Assembly (NCBI GenBank): GCA_907165135.1
Contig: OU015567.1
Coordinates: forward strand, 11,351,001 to 11,415,000
Source of the DNA: Oikopleura dioica
Taxonomy: Eukaryota > Chordata > Appendicularia > Copelata > Oikopleuridae
Reading direction: 5' to 3'
DNA: 64,000 nt
The stretch's first letter is position 1, and the number at the start of each line of letters is the position of its first letter. Positions 40,667 through 49,800 of this stretch are shown here, in pieces. The position numbers and the translations under genes are program-made. The notes under the pieces were generated by a model. That model did no database searches. It worked only from the letters and a program-made list of their open reading frames with translations, and was not told the DNA's origin.

Positions 40667-41551
40667 ATGGGGCTTCTCAGAGGATCGAGTTGTATAGACG
40701 TGCTTTTTTAAGGTTCCTGTATTTAAAAGACCCACTTCCACCTTTTTATACCAGGAACATCATACAGATTTGGAATCAGCAGGAAATTTTAAGAACTTTG
40801 ACCATTTTAGTTTCCAAAATTTCCACTTCCGGTTCGATTCTAGAGCCGGAAGTTGACGAAATTTTTGAGTCTGGGCAACTTGTGACCTATCAAATTGATG
40901 CTTAGAAGATTTCCTATCATCTGAGAGAGGAATCAATGCCGACCGCAGTCAAATCAACCGCTAAAAAATTAAAGAAAAATCACAAATTTATGCCTTTTTC
41001 CCAGTTTTGCCGGTCGGTTTGGCCGCGGTTGGGATGGTTTTCTTGAATGATTTGTAGATGAGACGACTCGAAATCTTCTGAGTATCAATTTGATAGGTCA
41101 CAAGTTGCCCAGACTCAAAATTTCGTCAACTTCCGGCTCTAGAATCGAACCGGAAGTGGAAATTTTGGAAACTAAAATGGTCAAAGTTCTTAAAATTTCC
41201 TGCTGATTCCAAATCTGTATGATGTTCCTGGTATAAAAGGTGGAAGTGGGTCTTTTAAATACGGGAACCTTAAAAAAGCACGTCATAGCAAGTAGAAGCC
41301 ACTTTCCCTCCAAGAGAGGATTTTACAATGATATTCTTGAATGGGGAAAGAAACGGTCCGTTCGTCGGATGTACAAAGACTTCTATGCCTCGCCAAATGA
41401 TGTTCCTGGATCGACAATGGATATTTACCGCGATCTTCATCGTTACTACGGACTTCAGCACAAATCTTTCGAAGACGCGTTGCCGGAAATTCGAGCGGAA
41501 TATTTTGCTAGAATCAAGTACAGCAACTTCGATCGAAATACACCGATCTAA
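40667..41551 (+). CDS. 95-aa protein (probably mitochondrial), first exon split by a fold-back element
   Basis: Exon 1 is 40667-40691 (ATG directly after the acceptor TTTGTCATTAG); exon 2 is 41289-41551. The 597-nt gap 40692-41288 begins GT and ends AG and consists almost wholly of a fold-back transposon; splicing it gives 288 nt in frame. The N-terminus MGLLRGSS...SRSHF is basic, serine-rich and free of acidic residues, like a mitochondrial presequence. The remainder (SKRGFYNDILEWGKKRSVRR...) matches no family I can name. The next ATG is 23 bases after its stop, so it is likely the first gene of an operon. Confidence 0.6.
40697..41284. mobile_element. fold-back (long inverted repeat) element
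   Basis: Two arms of about 215 bp, 40697-40913 and 41070-41284, are inverted copies that begin GACGTGCTTTTTTAAGGTTC and differ at a few sites. A 3-bp duplication ATA flanks them (40694-40696, 41285-41287). The 156-bp centre includes, on the minus strand, an ORF end reading SSRLIYKSFKKTIPTAAKP then TGKTGKKA and stop. It encodes no transposase. Confidence 0.85.
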
Positions 41552-41574
41552 TCAAATTTAGAGCTACTTTCGTG

Positions 41575-42153
41575 ATGGGAGCGACGTTACAGACAGCCTT
41601 TACAGTTTTTTCGATCCTGTTATTTGTGATTTTAGCGACTCAAGTAGCGGCGCAGGTTTCAAATAAGGTTAACTCTAATAAAGGGTTAGGTTCTCTTTTA
41701 CTCTAATATTTTTCTGCTCAGACGAATGAAGAAGAAGTTGAATCTACCCTCAACGAAAGAGTAGAAAGCGAGGTCGAACAGATAATCTCCCAGATCCAGT
41801 CCCAAAGTTTCGATCAAAAAGAAATCGAGCGAAAATGGCAGTTCATCGTAAACGAACTCAATTTGGGAAAAGCAGAAAACGTCGAGAAGAGTCTCGAAGC
41901 TTCTTGGACTAATATTCAAACGAAAGATTTCATCACAGGCGCTCCTTTAGCCAACAAAACTGTTTACCCTTGGAGCTTCAAAAATGCTGATTTCCGTGAA
42001 TCTGTCGAATCCAGAGGCAATATTCTTCCATTCCCTTTAAATTATATTCCTCCTGTTGAGTTTCATTCCTCTGTTTTAAATGTTTATAACATGTTTCAAC
42101 TTGTTGCGGATGCTGGAAGTTTTCTTATTAAAAATATCAAGGACTTGCTATAA
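41575..42153 (+). CDS. secreted or membrane-anchored protein of unknown function
   Basis: Exon 1 encodes a strong signal or anchor sequence (AFTVFSILLFVILATQVAAQ); a GT-AG intron follows, ending TTTTTCTGCTCAG near 41722. The mature part has an acidic helical start (TNEEEVESTLNERVESEVEQ) and ends FLIKNIKDLL. No family recognised. The ATG lies 23 bases after the preceding stop and 13 after an AG acceptor (AATTTAG); the next gene starts 45 bases after its stop. Confidence 0.7.
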
Positions 42154-42198
42154 ATTTGTAATATTTAAAATCAAATGTTTGAATTAAAAATTTAGATA

Positions 42199-43429
42199 AT
42201 GGGTCGTGATTTTTACGGAATCCTTGGTGTGCCAAAAGGTGCTTCAGATTCTGAAATCAAAAGGCGTACAGGAAGCAGGCCTTAAAATACCATCCTGGTA
42301 TGTCCTCCCTTTCTATTCTGAGTCTTCATAAATTTTTCAGACAAAAACCCGAACGATAAAGCAGCGGAAGCAAAATTCAAAGATGTCAATGCAGCATTCG
42401 AATGCTTATCCGACAAGAAGAAGAGAGACACGTACGATTCCTTCGGCGAAGAGGGATTGACCCAGGGAGGCGGCGGTGGCGGCTTCGGAGGCGGATTTGG
42501 TGGCGACCCAAATGATATCTTCCGAATGTTCTTTGGCGGCGGAGGAATGGGTGGCATGGGCGGAATGGGAGGTCGAGGAGGCCGTGGAAATCCATTCGGC
42601 GGCGGACGTGGTGGATTCAAGTTTGTTGGAGTACTGTTTCTCTGGATAAACTTTTGTTCAGCTTCGGAATGGACGACCTTGATGATGATGATGGATTTGG
42701 TTTCGGCGGCTTCGGTGGGGGTTGTCCCGGTGGTCGAAGAAGACGGCCAGAACCATTGAAGCCAGGAGCGAACCTCGAAGTCGACTTGAAGTGCTCACTA
42801 GAAGATCTTTATACTGGAGCAACGAAGAGAATGAAGGTAAGCGACGAAAATACATGCAGATGATTATTTTACTTTCGTAGATCGGAAGAAAGCGAAGAAA
42901 TCAAATGGGCGGCTACATTACTGACTCAAAAGTTTTAACAGTAAATCTCAAGCCCGGATGGAAGGAAGGAACAAAAATAACCTTCAACAAGGAAGGCGAT
43001 GAAAAGCCAGGATATGAAGCCGAAAATATCGTATTTATTATCAAGGTTCATTTTAAGACTTAAATTTGTTGTAAACATTTGGTTTTAGCAAAAACCCCAT
43101 GATTATTGGGAGCGAGAAGGGAATGATTTGAAAAAGACGATTGAGATTCCACTAAAAGTTGCTCTTCTTGGCGGAGAAGTACCGTTGAAAATGCTCAATG
43201 GAAATTCTGAAAATATTCGTATTTCGAGGATGGAAAAGGTTACTCATTCTTCATTAGTCCGCCTTATTGACCCTTCTTTTAGCCTAATACCGAGAAGGTT
43301 ATTTTCGAAAAAGGAATGCCCATTTCTAAGAAGCCTGGAACCTTTGGCGATATGATTCTCACCATCAAAACCCTCTACCCAAAAAATCTTTCAACCGCTG
43401 ACAAACAGTTTCTTGCCGACTTGCTCTAG
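42199..43429 (+). CDS. DNAJB-type (class II) Hsp40 co-chaperone
   Basis: Stimulates Hsp70 ATPase and delivers substrates. The J-domain starts [20 protein letters not shown]; the HPD motif is split by an intron (CATCCTG / ACAAA). Next come a long G/F-rich region ([27 protein letters not shown]) and two C-terminal beta domains ([35 protein letters not shown], a [11 protein letters not shown] block, [11 protein letters not shown]) ending [13 protein letters not shown]. There is no zinc-finger, so class B. One A is missing from the run at about 42256-42259, which breaks the J-domain frame after SEIK; restoring it would give the expected helix, so sequence error is more likely than loss. Third gene of a probable operon. 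Confidence 0.88.
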
Positions 43430-43825
43430 GCTCCTTTCGCATACATAGTTCTCCTTGTTTATTGTTGATTTCGAAATTTAATTTATTACTGACATTTTTT
43501 TCGCGTTTTCCAGCACCGGAGATAGCAATCTCTCTACCTCTGCATACCAAAAATGACATCAACAAACTAAGAATTGCCCATTGGCATTTTCAAGTAAAAA
43601 TACACTAATCAAAGTTCTACTAGGATCTTCAAATTTAATTGAGAAACTACTGTTGAACTACTGTAACAGTTCAGGCATAAGTTCGACGGCTAATCAACAC
43701 TTGTATTTCCCGAGATTTATTGTAATAATCTGCAAACTCTAGGACAATTATTTATAAATACTAATTCGCGAAAACTTCAACACTATGAACTGTTTTTTTA
43801 CTATCTAGTTTCAAGAGTAAATGAG
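43430..43825. other. intergenic stretch
   Basis: About 395 bases between DNAJB and INTS13. No feature recognised. Confidence 0.5.
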
Positions 43826-46800
43826 ATGTCATCGATTTCGAGCAGAACAGTCATCGCCATCGATAAATCGTATTATATGGGCAGGCGAGTGCAGCAAGCT
43901 CTGAACGTTGAGTCACTTGTGCGGGGAAATAATGTTGAAGGCTATGTTCAACAGCCGGGCACTGTTTATCAGTCAGCTCTTCAGTCAATGACAGAATACT
44001 GTAGGAAAGGTTTTTAAAGCTTCGAAAGGTTCATTGATAACAGCTCAAAACTTGAAAAAGAATCGTCTGGGATATTTTCGGCAGCGAACGAAAATTCTTG
44101 TTCAAGACTATTGGGATCTTAGATTCGTTAGACTCCCTCGTCCCCTAAGGTCACTTGCTTATCTAGATCGAGCTTTGCTCGGTCGCCGCCGTGTATTTCT
44201 CTTCATTCGGTAATTCACGCAGTTCGTGAATTAACCTCTATTTTACTCCAGCTCGAAATACAGACGTCAAGATACTTTACTCGTTTTCTTCACTCGTCCA
44301 GATATAGAGAGCAGGCAAACTACGCTAGAAGTGGGAGATTCAGCAGAAGCTAGGATCCCTTCAGTGGTATCAGAGTAGTCCCGTTGGAGAAAAGATAAAT
44401 TTTTCCGCCATCGACAACCGAAGTTTCGCAACTTGGACGCTGATTGGCCGTCAGCGGAGTCGAGGGGAACCGAATCACCAACCGCCACCGCGCCGCCGGA
44501 GAAACTCCACTCAGAGAATTTTCCGCACCACACCAACACCACCCCGAGCGAGCGCCACCGCACGAGCGCCACCACGACCCACGCGCCGAAAGTCGCGCCC
44601 ACGCAACCACGCACGCACGCCGGGGAAAACCTAAAATACTGAGAAAAACATAATTCTTTCGCCACTTTTCACCAAAAATCGAGAGAAGTTTACGAAGAAT
44701 CGACCCTTGGACCAGACCTTGAAATTTCGACAATCGCTGGACAGAGAAATCGTCGGGCGTTTGCGCAAAAAGGCACCTCAGCTCATCATATTGCGACTTT
44801 TAGTCGCAGTATTTTCTGAGGGCCTGAAAGGTAATCCAAGGCCCATAAACCCTTACTGCCGATATATTTCGAGCTATGGCGGCGAACAAATCACTGCTAG
44901 AAACCGTCACCGAAATAAGAAGCATAAACGATCGAGTAAACTACCTCGAAGAACAAGTGCGAAATGACGAATCACTAAAGCCAAGCCTAGAGCCCTTGAT
45001 CACAGAAAGCAGAGTAAAATTAGAACAGCTCAGTACAACGCTTCTTACCTGCGAGCTCGATCAAGGAAAAGACTCTACGAATGCGACAATGAGAGAAGAA
45101 GCATGGGTGGCCACTACCCGGTCTCGTCACGTCCAAGACTTGCCGAAGCTGGACGCCGCATGCAACACATCTTTCAACACCTTCTTGGGCAGAGCCGACA
45201 TTTATCACCGCGCCTACGTCCGCGACAGACCTTCACGTGAACAGCCTTTCATCGCAGCAGTGTACAGCCACTTCGACTTGAACATCGAACGCTCACTTGG
45301 AACCGAATTTCTGAATTGTCAAGACTGGAAATCGGCCAAGGCGCTGCTAGAGAAATCATTCGCCGCGAAGAGTCACTACTTACTGAAGCTAAGCGAAGTT
45401 TTCGACGTCGAATACGACCATTCGAAGCCGTTTGCACACTACACCGCCAACGTCTTGCAAAAGATGAACGAGGCGAAGCAAGCGACTTTGAACTCTTACC
45501 GACAAGAGAAGTCAGCCGACGCCGGGGTCGATGAAATATTTGACATATTCTCGACGATGATGCTGTACTTGAATCTTAGGAAAGAAGAACCAGACGTTTT
45601 CAACGCAATCCTTCCAAGCCTATCAAAAGTTTACGATATCAACGAACTCTGCCGTCTCGCCCAATCCACAAGACAGAATCGAGTTGACAGCGCGACCGTC
45701 TCCCAGCACTTCAACAGAAATAAGAACAAAAAGAAGAAGAATGCTAAGCGCGCCAGCAACGATTCTAAGGATGGGAAAGACGATAAACAACCAGAATCCA
45801 AGAAGATAAATACGACTAAGAACGTTGAAGATTTCCAACCATTCGACGTTCACTTTTACACAGTGAAGAAGAAGCGACCAGGAAAGGCTTATTTCGCTTC
45901 GGCTACCATCATTACGGGCTCTAAAAGTTTTGACGTATCGATGGAAGTCGACAGCGGAGCCGAGTCCTCCTGTCTGTCCGCTGCTTACGTTCCCGACGAA
46001 TTTCTCCAGATGCTGAAGCCCTGTCCCTTCAAGGTCACCGGTTTCAGCCCAAATATTCCCGCCGAGCAGCCGATGGGTATCCTTCCCTGCCGCTTATCAT
46101 TCAATGGTGGCCCTGCATTCTCCCTGAATCTCACCATTATGCCAGGCAGTAAATACCCAAGTCTACTGGGCCGCGATATACTAGAGAATGCGATGACGGA
46201 CAGCTTCACAGTCGACAATAAGAATCGTACTCTCTCATTTTGCTACAACGAAGCCTTCACACAAACTGAGACTCAAGTGGTGAAGCTGGACGGAGTGAAG
46301 CGGACCAAAATCAAGAAATACTTGACTACTAGATCAGCGGTCAAGGATAGCGATCGATCCCGCACTCAACCGCCACCAAAAGTCCCAAAGCTGGACGCAC
46401 CTAACAAGAACGCAGCCAGGTGCCCCATTCAGCTAGCGAAGCAAAAACTCGGAATTACCCTACCAGCAAACGCCGACCCGGGGCAAAAGAAGGTGGTCGC
46501 CGAGCTGTGTTTGGAATTCGACGACAGATTCGGCTGCGACGGTCAAAAAATGGGTGAATTCCCGTTCGAGATCGAAATCCCGACTGATGGTACGAGTCGA
46601 AACATCAGTCAACACCCGATTCCGCAAGCTTTTCATGGTCAGGTCAGCGATCACATCTCCGAACTGCTCGAAACGAAAATAATAGAAGAGATCAAAGACC
46701 AGAAAGGGTTTAACAGCCCGGTATTGCCTATTCCTAAGAAATCTGGGGAAATGCGCTTCTGCATCAACTACAAAAACAGCCTGAACAAATGCCTCTCCGA

Positions 46801-49800
46801 CAAATCCGACCCTTACCATCTCCCAAGCATGGAGGATACGATTGCGAACATTGGACCGGGCAATAAGTTTTTCGCCACAGTTGATCTACGAAGTGGATAT
46901 TGGCAGTGCCCTGTAAAGAAAAGCGACAGGTACAAGACTTCCTTCCAGTGGGGTGGGAAATCTTACGCCTTCTGCAGACTACCATTCGGTTATCGATGCT
47001 CGGGGAATATATTCTCGCGCGTCGTAAACACAATTCTCGACTCAAGCCCCACCAGGAAAAAGATGCTTTCTTATATCGATGACATAGTGTGTTTTGGGAA
47101 GACTTTCAGCTGCTATTACAACACTCTCCGAAACCTATTCATCGCGCTCCGCAAGTTTAACGCTAAACTCAAGGGCGAAAAGTGCTCTTTCCTACAATCC
47201 GAAGCTCACTTTTTGGGCCGAATCATCAACGAAGATGGAATCAAACCGGACCCTGCGCAAGTCTCCGCTCTTCGTCAGATGAAACCCCCACGCTCCCAAA
47301 AGGAGTTAGCTTCATTAATCGGGTCATTGAATTGGATCCGAGGTTTTCTAGAAACGAAAATGGGCGAAGCTATTTCATCCGGTTGCTTCTCGAGCAGAAT
47401 GAAGCCCATAAACGATGTTCGAAATTCGGCGAACGAAACAAATTGTTTCAAGTGGACCAAAGAAGCGGATTTGGCGCTCAAGGAAATTCAACGACGACTC
47501 TCCGAGACTCCAGTCATAAGTTTTCCTAACTTTGACGAGTCTTTTCATCTCTACACAGACGCGAGCCTGTACGCAGCGGGTGGCGTCCTGCTACAAGAGT
47601 ATGGCGGGAGAGTGCACCTAGTAAGCGCGATTTCCCACACCTTCAACAAAGCTGAAAGAAAATGGAACACTTCAGAAAAGGAAATGTTTAGCATTGTCTG
47701 GTGCTGCGAGCGACTGGAAAAGCTCCTGAAAGGTAGATTCTTTCAGATTCACACAGACCACCGATCTTTGATCTTCCTACACAAAAAGAAGTTCAAGAAT
47801 TCTAAAATAAGCCGATGGCAAAGCCGATTGGAAGAATTCGATTTTCACATTGTCTACATCAAGGGATCAGAAAATCAATTCGCCGACTTTATGAGCCGCA
47901 GACCTGGCGAGGACGACAAATCACTTGGATACGACTCTGAGTTTCCCGTTGGTCGCGAGTACGAAATCGACAAGAATTCACCAGTACGTGTCTTCGTCCC
48001 TTTCTGGAACGAAAATCAGTTTCCGGAGAAAATCACTTTATCAGAGGTGAAGATACATAAGGTAAACGTCAAGGCTATCGCGGCGCCAATGGAGATTCCG
48101 TTGGTGTCAGCGAATTATAATAACATTCTGGACTATCAAAGGGAGGACTCTGCTCTGAGTGCAATCATCACTTTTCTGGAATCTGGTAAGGAGCCACTGG
48201 ACATAAAATCGCTGGTGAAGGACTCCGACCACCGACAATCGTCTCTACTCAAGATGGAAAAAGCTCTGTTCCTGGATAACACTACCGGGTGCTTGATGTG
48301 TCAATTCAAATCTGGCGCGCGGGCGGTGGTACCGGAAGCGGTAAAAAGTCACTTTCTCTTTCTAGCTCACGACTTGTCCGGTCATCTGGGCGAGCCGCGG
48401 ACTTTAGAGCGATTAGAGGACGTTTGGTGGCCTTCATTTCAAGACGATGTTTCTAACTACGTCCACAGCTGCGTCCCTTGCCTACGCAGAAAAGGATCTG
48501 CTGGAACTCGTACCAAACCGCCACTTGGAACCCTTCGTCGTGGAAAAACAGCTGGCGAATCGATTCAGATCGATTTCGCTTGTATGCCTCCCGCTGGCGG
48601 ATTCAAGTATTATTTGGTGGTGGCGGACACTTTCTCTCGCTACACTTGGTGCATTCCGACGCGGTCCGACACTGCTATCTGCGCTGCAAAAGCGCTCATC
48701 TACAAGGTCTTCCTTCCCATGGATTTCTTGCCGAAACATCTACACAGTGACAGAGGTACCCACTTCTGCGCAAGCGTGATTGACGAAATGTGTAAGCTTA
48801 ACCAGATAAAACATACAATAAGTACCGCATTTCACCCTCAATCAAACGCTTTCGCAGAAAGAGCGAATCGGACTATCAAAAACAGTCTATTCTGCATGGT
48901 CAACTCATCTTCCGGTCGAAAAACTTGGGCCGACTGCGTTCCCCACGTGATGCGCGCGCTCAATAGTGTGAAAAACAAAAGCACGAAAATTTCACCGCGA
49001 GAAGTTTGGTTTGGCCGAAAAAGTACTTTCACCCACTCTACTGGCGCAGAAATGACAGCGGAAACACCTCAGGTGTTTGGTCTCAATGTGGGAGCTTTAG
49101 CGAAATCGGCGGAAGCCATTGTGAAAACTGCGATGGAAGCTGCTGACCGAGCCATGGAGCACAGGCTGAAAAACGAGCCTAAGCCGAGACCAATCCCCGC
49201 TGGCGCTGTCGTGTACATTAAGCGAGAAAACCTGACCGACGCTAAAAGCAAGAAGGAACGCTGGGTAGGTCCCCTGAAAGCCGTTTCGAGCAACGACTGG
49301 GTCGTCATGGTCGAAGATAAAAAAGGACAACGTGATTTCATCCATCGAGAACACGTGGTTCACGCCGCAGAACGAAATCACGACTTACGCTGGATTGATT
49401 ACTACGAGGCCGAGTACGTATTCCCACATTTAACCGAAATCGTTAAGTCGAAAGTCCCACAAAAATCGCCTGTTCCTACTTCCAAACCGATGGAAAAGTC
49501 CGGGTCGAAGTCGCATGGGGGGAGGAAATCTTCTCAGGTCGCGTCGACTCCGATGGTTGCTATGGAAAAACCGCCAAGATCATCTCTATCACCTATTTTG
49601 GAAAGTAGACGCCGATTGGACATGGAAAATCTGGGAGATACAACCGCTACATCTATTTTGGACTCGTCGGTAGCTCCAGCCGAGCCGTCAGATCGCTGGT
49701 ACTCTGGTGGTACTCTTTATGAAACTGCCGAGGACATGTCAGCTGATGCTACAGTGATTTCGGAGGTTGCTGCGCCCGACAATAGCCATATGTCAGTCGA

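Larger units (their letters stand above)
40667..43429 (+). other. probable operon: 95-aa protein, secreted protein, DNAJB
   Basis: Gaps between stop and next ATG are 23 and 45 bases, and AG acceptors precede each ATG (40666, about 41562, 42195). Confidence 0.55.

Noticed and set aside
43826-44017. A stand-alone 63-residue gene ending at 44017, or one ending just beyond the element as LVQDLLQNAF
   Set aside because: The sequence on both sides aligns with INTS13 in the frame reading IVWDIF, so these are wrong-frame readings of INTS13.
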